A stretch of DNA of 13,669 bases from UBA57 sp013378375 (GCA_013378375.1 JACAFT010000025.1:1-13669), one strand, 5' to 3'. Numbered from the stretch's first letter, positions 1 to 6,472 are shown. Notes: generated by a model from the sequence alone, not told the origin. Made by a program: numbers and translations.

Positions 1-1164
1 ACCGGAAAATTACAATTGGTAATCAAAAAAAATCTTATTTCAAGTGATGTATGGACAAATATTCAAACTATTCCAAGACAAAGTACAATTGATGTTATTG
101 GAAAATTAGTTCATAATGAAAAAAATAATATAACTGAATTAGTTGTTGAAAATATCAAAATAATAAATAAATCAATTCATCCATTGCCATTAGATCCTAC
201 AGGTCGAGTTGATTCAGGTTTAGATATAAATCTTGATTATAGACCACTTGCACTAAGAAAACCAGAAATTAGATTATTATTTAAAATTCGAAATCAAGTA
301 TTAAATAATATAAGACAATTTTTTATAGAAAATAATTTCATTGAAATTAATACTCCAAAAATTTTATCGCAAGGTGCAGAAGGAGGTGCAACATTATTTC
401 AAACAAAATATTTCGATAAAGTTGGTTTTTTAGCTCAAAGCCCACAATTATATAAAGAACAATTAATGATTGCATTTGAAAGAGTATATGAAATATCACA
501 TTATTTTAGAGCTGAAAAATCTCATACAACTAGACATTTAAATGAATTTTTGAGTGTAGATTTTGAATGGTCAAATAAAGATAATAATGAAACGATGAAT
601 TTATGTGAAGAATTAATTAAATTTATTATTAAAGAATTATTAAAAAATTCAAAGGATGAATTAGCTGCTTTAAATTTAAATTTAGAACGATTTCTAACTA
701 CTTTTCAAAAATTAACTTATGATAATGTTATAGATGAATTTAACAAATTAGGGCATTCAAAAGAATACGGTGAAGATATTACTGAACATGATTTATCAAT
801 TTTGGGACAAAAATTTGATTCTTTTTATTTTATTACTGATTGGCCAAAAGATATTAAACCATTTTATATTGCAAGTTATGACGATTCGTCATTAAGTCAA
901 TCATTTGATTTACAATTTGGCAATATTGAATTATCATCTGGAGGAGTAAGAATACATAATAGATTACAATTGGAAAAAAGTTTGTTAGAATCAGGATTAG
1001 AGTTAAAAAATTTCAGTTCTCATTTACAAACATTTGATTGGGGAATGCCTCCACATTCAGGTTTAGGTTTAGGATTTGATAGATTAATGATGGTACTTTG
1101 TAATAGAAAAAATATTAGAGAAGTAATATTATACCCAAGAGATCAGGATAGATTAGATCCTTAA
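1..1164 (+). CDS. aspS: Aspartyl-tRNA synthetase, 5'-truncated by window edge
   Basis: Class II aminoacyl-tRNA synthetase that charges tRNA-Asp in the cytoplasm. The frame is open from base 1, and the first residues (TGKLQLVI) match the middle of the N-terminal OB-fold, so a TTG at 16 is internal and not the start; roughly 45-50 N-terminal residues lie outside the window. Counting from the first codon here (387 residues visible), the OB-fold anticodon-binding part ends near 80. The catalytic core follows, with QSPQLYKEQL near 146, motif 2 FRAEKSHTTRHLNEF near 169 and motif 3 GLGLGFDR near 354. It ends with the family-typical YPRDQDRLDP tail. The EKSHTTRHLNEF wording is the archaeal/eukaryotic AspRS type. 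The sequence alone does not show me whether the enzyme is discriminating or also charges tRNA-Asn. Its TAA stop abuts the stop codon of the convergent cdvC gene with no spacer. Confidence 0.95.
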   Translation, partial: TGKLQLVIKKNLISSDVWTNIQTIPRQSTIDVIGKLVHNEKNNITELVVENIKIINKSIHPLPLDPTGRVDSGLDINLDYRPLALRKPEIRLLFKIRNQVLNNIRQFFIENNFIEINTPKILSQGAEGGATLFQTKYFDKVGFLAQSPQLYKEQLMIAFERVYEISHYFRAEKSHTTRHLNEFLSVDFEWSNKDNNETMNLCEELIKFIIKELLKNSKDELAALNLNLERFLTTFQKLTYDNVIDEFNKLGHSKEYGEDITEHDLSILGQKFDSFYFITDWPKDIKPFYIASYDDSSLSQSFDLQFGNIELSSGGVRIHNRLQLEKSLLESGLELKNFSSHLQTFDWGMPPHSGLGLGFDRLMMVLCNRKNIREVILYPRDQDRLDP

Positions 1165-2340
1165 TTATAATGCTTTATAATTATCTGACCAAGTAGAATA
1201 AGCACGTAACATTTCAGAAGATACACTAGGTTTTCTACGTTCTAATATTTGTGTAAAATCATCTATAGTAATTTCTTTAGGTTGTTGACTCTCATCAGGA
1301 GCTCCTAACTCAAATAATTCTGAAACAACTTTTAATTGTGCAGACTGACATACGTCACGAATATCACTTCCAGAATATCCATCAAAAGAATACGCCAAAT
1401 CAGATAATTTAATGTAATTATTTATTTTTAACGAGGATGTATATAATTCGAGCATTTCAGTACGTGCGTCGAGATTTGGTAAATTAACATAAATACGTTT
1501 TTGGAATCTACGTAAAAATGGCCAATCCAAAGACCAAGGTTTGTTAGTTGCTCCAATCACATATAATGGCAAATGTTTGCCTTTATCATCAATTCCGTCC
1601 ATTTCTTTTAAAAATTGATTCCGGACACGTGATTCTCCACCGATTTCTTGATCTCTTTTTCCAAACAGTGAATCAACTTCGTCAATAAAAATTACAACAG
1701 AAGCACTACCTTCTTCTAACATACTTTTTGCAGATTTGAATAACTTTGAAACATTTTGTTCAGCTTCGCCAAGCCATTTAGACATAATTGTAGATGCATC
1801 TACATTCATGAAATAACCGTCAATATCAGCTGCTACTGCCGCTGCCAATAATGTCTTCCCCGTACCAGGAGGTCCATATAATAAAATTCCCCGTGGCCAT
1901 CCTAATGGAAATAAATCAGGACGCATAGATGGAAATGTAATTGATTCTCTTAATGCTTTTTTCGCATCATTCAATCCAACAATTTCACTCCATTTTACAT
2001 CAGGTTTTTCTTGTAATATAACATCATCATAAGATGATTTTAATGGTTCGACTATTCCAGTTTGATTATTTGTTTGTGTTGAATTATTTGATTCGTTATT
2101 TGAAGGAATATCATTCTTATCTTGTAATGCATTTATTCTTTCTTGATATGCTTTTGCAATTTTGATATAATTTTTTGTATATGGATCATTAGGATATAGT
2201 TTAGCTAATTTTATCAAGGATTCAATTGATTTTTGGTACATTTGTATTGCAGTCCCCCGAGCACCTTGTGAATCAAATTTAATTGCTTCACTTGCATATT
2301 TTTGTGCAGTTGTTTGAAGAACATTTGGTGCAGAACTCAT
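1165..2340 (-). CDS. cdvC: CdvC, Vps4-like AAA ATPase of the Cdv division machinery
   Basis: ATPase that disassembles and remodels ESCRT-III filaments during archaeal cell division. Domains, 391 residues: N-terminal three-helix MIT domain (about 5-75), an Asn/Ser/Thr-rich linker (about 81-94), then an AAA+ module. The module shows Walker A GPPGTGKT (156-163), Walker B VVIFIDEVD (215-223), sensor-1 GATN (263-266) and the arginine-finger FLRRF (275-279). The C-terminal stretch (about 370-388, PSVSSEMLRAYSTW) is the Vps4-type C-terminal helix, which separates it from proteasomal or CDC48 ATPases. The ATG is 7 bp after the stop of the upstream ESCRT-III gene. An AGGT Shine-Dalgarno-like stretch overlaps that stop codon, so translation is probably coupled. 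A U-tract terminator would have to lie inside aspS; a suitable A-run on the + strand is at 1107-1112. Vps4/CdvC identity is firm; role in division is inferred from the family. Confidence 0.95.
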   Translation of the reverse strand: MSSAPNVLQTTAQKYASEAIKFDSQGARGTAIQMYQKSIESLIKLAKLYPNDPYTKNYIKIAKAYQERINALQDKNDIPSNNESNNSTQTNNQTGIVEPLKSSYDDVILQEKPDVKWSEIVGLNDAKKALRESITFPSMRPDLFPLGWPRGILLYGPPGTGKTLLAAAVAADIDGYFMNVDASTIMSKWLGEAEQNVSKLFKSAKSMLEEGSASVVIFIDEVDSLFGKRDQEIGGESRVRNQFLKEMDGIDDKGKHLPLYVIGATNKPWSLDWPFLRRFQKRIYVNLPNLDARTEMLELYTSSLKINNYIKLSDLAYSFDGYSGSDIRDVCQSAQLKVVSELFELGAPDESQQPKEITIDDFTQILERRKPSVSSEMLRAYSTWSDNYKAL

Positions 2341-2347
2341 TATATAT

Positions 2348-3148
2348 CTACCTGGATGTTTTTATTTTTCCTTGATTTTTTAATGTCATTGCGGTAGATT
2401 CAATAATTTCGACAGGAAGACCTAATTCGTTTGCAGCGTCGACAACATCAAAGGCACCACGTTTTTCTTTAATATAATTATTAATTTTTTCTTCTAAGTT
2501 TTTATCATTATTATTAACTGAATATTCTTTAAAATTCAATTCATTAGCACCCACATAATTCTGTGTTATTTTATTAACTATAGGGATGCTTCGATTATTT
2601 TTCACAATTGACTCAAAATTTTCACCCTTATTTTCCAACTTTCTCAATATAGGTTCAATTATTTTATTTTCAACAGATGAATTAGTCTTAATTAATTCAT
2701 TATTTAATAAATCGGGAAGATTTAATGAATTATTTACCGAAGTATCTAAATCTAATATTTGTTGATTTATTGTTGGTATTATTTCGGATATTGATTTTTC
2801 CATATTTTTACATTCTTGAACTGCTAAATTAAGAGAATTGCTTATAGAGTGTATGTCTTTTAATGTTTCCATTCTTCCAATCGCACGCATAATAGATAAT
2901 TCACTAATTCTTATGTTTTCAGATAATTTTATTATTTCTTCATATTCATTCCTATAAACTGAATATGAAGCTTCATCCCCTTTTGATTTTGATTCAGTAT
3001 ACAATAATTTTATTTTTTTTGATCGTTGATTTAATTTATTTTTTGATATAGTAATGGATTTTTGTTGTTTAATTAATATTTTAAGAGAATTATTTATTTT
3101 ATTTTGATTTTTTAAATTTGTTATATTTAGTTTAATTAATTCGAACAT
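2348..3148 (-). CDS. Second ESCRT-III (CdvB-family) protein with C-terminal winged helix
   Basis: Divergent CdvB/Snf7-family protein of 266 residues. An ESCRT-III-like helical core covers about 1-170: a basic first helical region, then an acidic helix. It is followed by a variable Asn/Lys/Glu-rich linker. A compact C-terminal domain (about 217-266, with GAFDVVDAANELGLP and the end NQGKIKTSR) looks like a winged helix. In Sulfolobus CdvB such a C-terminal winged helix binds CdvA, and the linker carries the MIM2 motif for the Vps4 MIT domain; I see only a weak candidate (SIPIV near 187). The frame is open to 3208, but ATG 3148 is chosen because GGGTGA lies 5 nt before it and a TATA element sits 25 nt before it. 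It is followed by cdvC after 7 bp. The ESCRT-III assignment rests on fold-like pattern, the winged helix and the neighbours on both sides; sequence similarity to the adjacent CdvB is low. Confidence 0.75.
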   Translation of the reverse strand: MFELIKLNITNLKNQNKINNSLKILIKQQKSITISKNKLNQRSKKIKLLYTESKSKGDEASYSVYRNEYEEIIKLSENIRISELSIMRAIGRMETLKDIHSISNSLNLAVQECKNMEKSISEIIPTINQQILDLDTSVNNSLNLPDLLNNELIKTNSSVENKIIEPILRKLENKGENFESIVKNNRSIPIVNKITQNYVGANELNFKEYSVNNNDKNLEEKINNYIKEKRGAFDVVDAANELGLPVEIIESTAMTLKNQGKIKTSR

Positions 3149-3168
3149 TTTTTCACCCAAATAATACA

Positions 3169-3178
3169 TATATTTAAA
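3169..3178 (-). promoter_or_regulatory. TATA element for the second ESCRT-III gene
   Basis: TTTAAATATA on the minus strand is centred about 25 nt upstream of the ATG at 3148, the spacing expected if transcription starts at or next to the start codon. It lies between the upstream hairpin (3187-3208) and the gene, so cdvB-wH and cdvC can be transcribed separately from cdvB. Inferred from position and sequence only. Confidence 0.5.
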
Positions 3179-3186
3179 AAATACAA

Positions 3187-3208
3187 GTGACAGATTATAT
3201 TCTGTCAC
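3187..3208 (-). terminator. Perfect 8-bp inverted repeat at the end of cdvB, hairpin plus U-tract
   Basis: GTGACAGA (3187-3194) and TCTGTCAC (3201-3208) are perfect reverse complements separated by 6 nt. On the minus strand the left arm starts at the TGA stop of cdvB, and the hairpin is followed within a few bases by TTGTATTTTTT. That is the shape of a hairpin/U-tract terminator or a 3'-end stabilising stem for cdvB mRNA. The same palindrome sits immediately upstream of the TATA element of the next gene, so it could instead be a protein-binding site there. Confidence 0.55.
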
Positions 3209-3864
3209 TCGAAAAGTCTTTCTAATTTATTCTTCTCCGCGGGTAATGAAGTGTTTGTTTGAGGTAGATCTGGGAATTGTTCTTTCATTTTTTGTTCTGC
3301 AACAGATGATGCTTCTTCCATAATTTGACGTGATTCTTCAGTAGATGATTCAAAATTAATGTTATGTCCTCCAATTTGACCTGCATCAACTAATATTCCA
3401 CTTAGTAAACCACTGATTTCACTGATTTCATGTTCGGCTTCCGGTAATATGTTCATTACTCCTGATTGAATATCTTTTATTACGCCCATTGCAGGAGTTA
3501 ATGTTACGACAACATCTCCTAATTCTGAAACTGTATTTAATCTCAATGCGATTTGTTCTAATGCAAGTTTTGATTGTGTTACCATTTTATTCATTTTTCG
3601 TACTTCATTTAATTCATTTGCATAAACAGTTGCATGAGGCATATCGTGTTTTTGAATTGCTGAAACAACACTATTGAATATGGCTGAATCTCTTGATTTT
3701 AATTTTAGACTTGTCTGATCGAGTTTAGTTATTTGTGTTTTAATTTGTCGTACTGCTTGTTCAAGTTTGGGTTTTACAGGACCTTCGGGTTTGATTACTT
3801 CTTTAACTCTGTCACTTAATCCAGGACCGCGGTTATTATTCCATTTTGTTGAAAATTGTGACAT
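3205..3864 (-). CDS. cdvB: CdvB, ESCRT-III filament protein
   Basis: Snf7/ESCRT-III-family protein that polymerises on the membrane neck during archaeal division. It has 219 residues. A short N-terminal segment with GPGL and KPEGPVKPKL (about 13-34) is followed by the long basic helical hairpin (about 34-112) and the shorter helices to about 160, rich in Leu/Ile heptads (for example KLALEQIALRLNTVSELGD, 99-117). The acidic tail (about 172-219) contains the Pro-rich FPDLPQT (197-203), a candidate MIM2-type motif for the CdvC MIT domain, and ends in KLERLFE. There is no C-terminal winged helix, unlike Sulfolobus CdvB; its partner gene carries one. The N-terminal wording resembles the principal thaumarchaeal CdvB. 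ATG 3864 has a TATA-like box about 31 nt upstream within a 91-bp intergenic region, so it is probably expressed independently of tpiA. Confidence 0.9.
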   Translation of the reverse strand: MSQFSTKWNNNRGPGLSDRVKEVIKPEGPVKPKLEQAVRQIKTQITKLDQTSLKLKSRDSAIFNSVVSAIQKHDMPHATVYANELNEVRKMNKMVTQSKLALEQIALRLNTVSELGDVVVTLTPAMGVIKDIQSGVMNILPEAEHEISEISGLLSGILVDAGQIGGHNINFESSTEESRQIMEEASSVAEQKMKEQFPDLPQTNTSLPAEKNKLERLFE

Positions 3865-3882
3865 ATTATATCAATATACGTA

Positions 3883-3903
3883 ATGGTTTTTTTTATTAAC
3901 CAT
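3883..3903 (-). promoter_or_regulatory. cdvB promoter: TATA box framed by an inverted repeat
   Basis: On the minus strand a TTAATAAAA element (3891-3899) is centred about 31 nt before the cdvB ATG. It is framed by perfect 6-bp arms ATGGTT (3883-3888) and AACCAT (3898-3903). A third copy of the same core, TAATGGT, is at 3923-3929. Arms that flank and partly cover a TATA box are what a repressor operator looks like. Transcribed from tpiA it would also make a weak hairpin, but no U-tract follows on that strand, so a terminator role is less likely. Confidence 0.45.
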
Positions 3904-3955
3904 GATACGATATAGATTCGCCTAATGGTCAAAAAGATTTAATCAGAATTTAATG

Positions 3956-4642
3956 TTATTTTGAAATCATTGGTTCAGATAATTCAATAATTTTATTTTT
4001 CCAATTATTTGATTTAATTATTCCACTTGCAATAAGAATTCCTTTAGAACCTAATTCTAAAGCAATTGAAACATCTTCACCGGTCATAATACCTGCACCA
4101 CATAATACATCAACTTCACTTGTAATTGATTTTACTGTATCAACAGAATCAGAAATAATTTTTGGATTTACTTTAGATACAGCTCTACCAGAACCAATTA
4201 ATTCAGGAGGTTCAATTGCAATAATATCAGGTTTTAATTTAGCAATTGATTCTACTTCATCAATAGATTGTGCGCAAACTAAAGATGTTAATTCAAGATC
4301 GCGAAATCTCATAATTAATTTTTCAATCTCTTCTAATGGGATTCGTTTTTCTGAATGATTTATTAATGAGCCAGGACAATTAATTGATTTTAATAATTCA
4401 GGAACTATTGAACCTGTTGAACTACCAATTTTTGCATCATCAACATGTTGTGCATATATGGGAATATTTACACTATCAATTACTTTGTATAATACAGGAT
4501 TTGGCGGACAAACAATAATTTCAACAGAAGTTTCATTAGCAATAGATTCAGAAATTTTAGAAATATCAATAGAATAATTAGAATAAATTTCATCGTAATT
4601 TTTTAAATTAATTACCAAAGTTGGAGTTTTATATTTTTTCAT
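3956..4642 (-). CDS. tpiA: Triosephosphate isomerase, short archaeal type
   Basis: Interconverts dihydroxyacetone phosphate and glyceraldehyde 3-phosphate in glycolysis/gluconeogenesis. It has 228 residues, typical of the compact archaeal enzymes, which are usually tetrameric; bacterial and eukaryotic forms are about 250. The active-site residues are visible: N12 and K14 in INLKNY, the electrophilic histidine H96 in INHSEKR, and the catalytic base E144 in IAIEPPELIGSG. The phosphate-binding loops CGAGI (181-185) and ASGI (205-208) follow. Archaeal TIMs carry AIEPPELIG where others have AYEPVWAIG, and this protein has the archaeal form. The start is an ATG. TATA-like stretches lie 25-34 nt upstream in the 40-bp gap after cgi121, so it can have its own promoter. 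Confidence 0.95.
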   Translation of the reverse strand: MKKYKTPTLVINLKNYDEIYSNYSIDISKISESIANETSVEIIVCPPNPVLYKVIDSVNIPIYAQHVDDAKIGSSTGSIVPELLKSINCPGSLINHSEKRIPLEEIEKLIMRFRDLELTSLVCAQSIDEVESIAKLKPDIIAIEPPELIGSGRAVSKVNPKIISDSVDTVKSITSEVDVLCGAGIMTGEDVSIALELGSKGILIASGIIKSNNWKNKIIELSEPMISK

Positions 4643-4682
4643 ATATTTTCAAATGAATAAAGGATATTAATGTATATAATAA

Positions 4683-5129
4683 TTAACTATCAGTTAAATT
4701 AGTAGATCTAATCGCAATAATTGCTGTAGAATAACTTAATAATTCTAAAGCATGATTATGTTTCTGAAGATTAATTTTTTTATTTGTTAATAAATTATTA
4801 TTATTAATTTGAAAATCATATGAAGGATTCAAATTATCAGAAACCCAATAATTTAATTCTTTTAATGATTGGATTTTTCCTATAGCTAAAATTATAAATG
4901 ATTTATTTTTTGAAGAAATACCTGAATATTTTATAGCTTCCTTAATTTGATCAGTTGCAGAAAGTCTTAGCAATATATCCATTTCAATGGTTTTTGCCCC
5001 AAGCAGGTTACGTTTTTTTGCAAAATCGGACTGTTTAACTGCATAAATTAAATGTTCTAAATTTATCAATATGTCTGGATTTATAAATTGAATTTTTACT
5101 TTAGAATAATTATTTCTTAATTTATCCAA
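4683..5129 (-). CDS. cgi121: KEOPS subunit Cgi121
   Basis: Cgi121/TPRKB-family subunit of the KEOPS complex, which makes N6-threonylcarbamoyladenosine (t6A) at position 37 of ANN-decoding tRNAs; in archaea Cgi121 binds the tRNA CCA end. From the TTG at 5129 it has 148 residues. Family-typical segments are QFINPDILINLEHLIYAVKQ (14-33), then the basic KKRNLLGAKTIEMDILLRLS stretch with the IEMDILLR core, then the helix QIKEAIKYSGI. The start is uncertain. The frame is open a further 36 codons (to a stop at 5238-5240) without ATG or GTG, and this extra sequence looks protein-like, with a strand-like ESCLIFYIKS. A TATA-like element 26 nt before the TTG favours a leaderless TTG start. An ATA at 5202-5204 that overlaps the preceding stop codon is the alternative. 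Confidence 0.8.
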   Translation of the reverse strand: MDKLRNNYSKVKIQFINPDILINLEHLIYAVKQSDFAKKRNLLGAKTIEMDILLRLSATDQIKEAIKYSGISSKNKSFIILAIGKIQSLKELNYWVSDNLNPSYDFQINNNNLLTNKKINLQKHNHALELLSYSTAIIAIRSTNLTDS

Positions 5130-5149
5130 AATTGTTTTTGAAGGACGAG

Positions 5150-5161
5150 ATTTAATATAAA
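5150..5161 (-). promoter_or_regulatory. TATA-like element before cgi121 TTG start
   Basis: TTTATATTAAAT on the minus strand is centred about 26 nt upstream of the TTG at 5129, the distance expected for a leaderless transcript. In such AT-rich DNA chance matches are common, and the element lies inside the open upstream extension of the cgi121 frame, so the two readings compete. Confidence 0.35.
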
Positions 5162-5200
5162 ATATTAAACACGATTCATTATTTGATATTTTATGTAAAT

Positions 5201-5458
5201 TTATCCGCCATGATTTATCGAAATTATTGATATCAAATCACCCGTTTCAATTATTGTTTTCTTTTCATTTAAAGCTGATATCTCAACATTATTTATTGCG
5301 ATTAAGAGATTTTCATTATTTAGAAATGATTTTTCAAGATTTAGAATTTCTGAAAGTTTATCCAACATTTCATAAATGTTTAGATTTTTAAAATCAACAG
5401 TTAAGTTATTTTTATTATTTATTTTGGATATATTTCCAAATAATTTAACATTATTCAT
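5201..5458 (-). CDS. Ubiquitin-like / MoaD-ThiS beta-grasp protein ending in Gly-Gly
   Basis: Small beta-grasp protein of 85 residues ending exactly in ...SINHGG, the di-glycine tail that is adenylated by E1-like enzymes. The tail then either carries sulfur (molybdopterin, thiamine or tRNA thiolation) or is conjugated to proteins (SAMP/Urm1 type). The family pattern is present: an N-terminal strand (MNNVKLFGNI), a middle helix (about 28-42), LLIAINNVEI (51-60, equivalent to the LxVAVNG strand) and IETGDLISII (70-79, equivalent to the GDEVAIIPP stretch) before the tail. Sulfur carrier and protein modifier cannot be told apart from sequence alone; no E1, MoaE or ThiF gene is in the window. It lies between eS17 and cgi121, a translation/tRNA context that makes a Urm1-like tRNA thiolation role attractive but unproven. 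ATG 5458 has a TATA-like box about 27 nt upstream. Confidence 0.75.
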   Translation of the reverse strand: MNNVKLFGNISKINNKNNLTVDFKNLNIYEMLDKLSEILNLEKSFLNNENLLIAINNVEISALNEKKTIIETGDLISIISINHGG

Positions 5459-5489
5459 TATGTTTATAATATTGTAATTATTAATAAAA

Positions 5490-5675
5490 TTATTTATTTT
5501 CTTTATTAGTTTGACGAACAGTTTTTGTTATATGTCCTGCTATTTGATTTCGTAGTTTTTTAGAATTAATTTCTGAGACTTCTAGTAATAATTTTTTATT
5601 TTCTTCATAATCCTCAGTAAAGAACTTCTTATGATTCTCTAGAAGCTGACTAGATATTCTCCATACACGTTTCAA
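5490..5675 (-). CDS. rps17e: Small-subunit ribosomal protein eS17
   Basis: Archaeal/eukaryotic 30S protein with no bacterial homologue. It has 61 residues, close to the usual archaeal length. The diagnostic core is present: a helix with SSQLLENHKKFF, then DYEENKKLLLEVSEINSKKLRN, followed by QIAGHITKTVRQ, which matches the family's SKxLRNxIAGYITxxV signature. The start is a TTG (5673-5675); only three codons precede it before an in-frame stop, so the N-terminus (LKRVWRI) is shorter than the usual MGRVRxxxIKR. A textbook TATATA lies 26 nt upstream inside the end of the TatD gene, supporting a leaderless TTG start. There is no Shine-Dalgarno sequence, and the gap to the upstream gene is 5 bp. 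Confidence 0.8.
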   Translation of the reverse strand: MKRVWRISSQLLENHKKFFTEDYEENKKLLLEVSEINSKKLRNQIAGHITKTVRQTNKENK

Positions 5676-5704
5676 TATAGTTATTTATTATTTACAACTA
5701 TATA
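5675..5704 (-). promoter_or_regulatory. eS17 promoter: TATA box within an inverted repeat
   Basis: On the minus strand an A-run is followed by TATATA (5699-5704), centred 26 nt before the TTG start. Perfect 8-bp arms ATATAGTT (5675-5682) and AACTATAT (5696-5703) span the stop codon of the TatD gene and the eS17 start. The TATA overlaps one arm, so the symmetry may be autoregulatory or may simply come from the AT-rich composition. Confidence 0.5.
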
Positions 5705-6472
5705 TTTTTTTAAATTATTGATAATTTTAGTACCAACATCATCAAATGGAATATTCCAGAGACTACTCAAAGTATTTATTATACTTGGAATAAAACACGG
5801 TTCGGCCATTTTTCCCTGATAGCACGCAGAAAAATATACTGGACCATCAGTTTCAGTAATTGTAAGATCTGGATTTGCACTTTTTGCTAATCTTTGCATT
5901 GATTTTGAATAAACTAAAGCTGGGCCAAATGATATTAGTTTATCTGAATTATTTATTTGTTTTAATTGAATTTCAGTTCCTGAAAACCAATGTAACATTA
6001 TACATTTTATATCATAAGATGATAAAATATCTAATACTTCTTGAGTTGCATCTCTAGAATGAATAGAAACAGGTAAATTAAATTTTTCAGCCAATTCTAA
6101 CATAAATTTAAAGACAACAACTTGATTATTGAAATCAATTCCTTCTTTTACATAAGTCTTATCTAAACCAATTTCTCCTATACCGTCTATATTTTTCTGA
6201 TTTGATTTAAAAAAACTCATAAAATCATCAAGATTTGAATTAATAGAATATTTAGGATGAATTCCGACAAAAGAAAGCATATTTGGCGTTGATACTTCAA
6301 GAGTATTCATAGAAGATTGTAAAGTTTCAGATACATTAAACGCCAATGTTTTAGTTATTTTCAGATAATAACACAATTCTTTACGAATTAAATCAAATTC
6401 AGACGCAGATAAATGAATATGTGAATCAACCAGTTGAAATTCATCTATATTTGATATCATTGTCGATTCCAC
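5681..6472 (-). CDS. TatD-family metal-dependent hydrolase
   Basis: Amidohydrolase-fold TIM barrel related to TatD DNases; members have been described as 3'-5' exonucleases and as D-aminoacyl-tRNA deacylases, so the substrate is not settled here. All metal-ligand positions are visible (numbered from the upstream TTG 6478, residue 1 of 265): HxH in DSHIHL (H20, H22), GIHP (72-75), GIGEIGLD with E102, IHSRDA with H140, LHWFSG with H163 and ETDGP with D211. Length is normal for the family. Start choice: GTG 6472 (263 residues) is preferred because a TTTAAC TATA-like element is centred about 25 nt upstream; TTG 6478 and ATG 6460 are the alternatives. It is divergent from the histone gene and has eS17 5 bp downstream. 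Confidence 0.9.
   Translation of the reverse strand: MESTMISNIDEFQLVDSHIHLSASEFDLIRKELCYYLKITKTLAFNVSETLQSSMNTLEVSTPNMLSFVGIHPKYSINSNLDDFMSFFKSNQKNIDGIGEIGLDKTYVKEGIDFNNQVVVFKFMLELAEKFNLPVSIHSRDATQEVLDILSSYDIKCIMLHWFSGTEIQLKQINNSDKLISFGPALVYSKSMQRLAKSANPDLTITETDGPVYFSACYQGKMAEPCFIPSIINTLSSLWNIPFDDVGTKIINNLKKYIVVNNK

Noticed and set aside
16..1164. aspS starting at the TTG at 16
   Set aside because: The frame is open through base 1 and the residues before the TTG continue the OB-fold sequence, so the gene is simply cut by the window edge.
3149..3208. Longer N-terminus (ATG at 3208) for the second ESCRT-III protein
   Set aside because: The extra 20 residues overlap the hairpin and the cdvB stop, whereas ATG 3148 has a GGGTGA ribosome-binding site and a TATA element at the right distance.
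3489..3677. Plus-strand open frame opposite cdvB
   Set aside because: Antisense of a conserved ESCRT-III core; no start signal or family features. The 5875-6057 frame opposite the TatD-family gene is rejected for the same reason.
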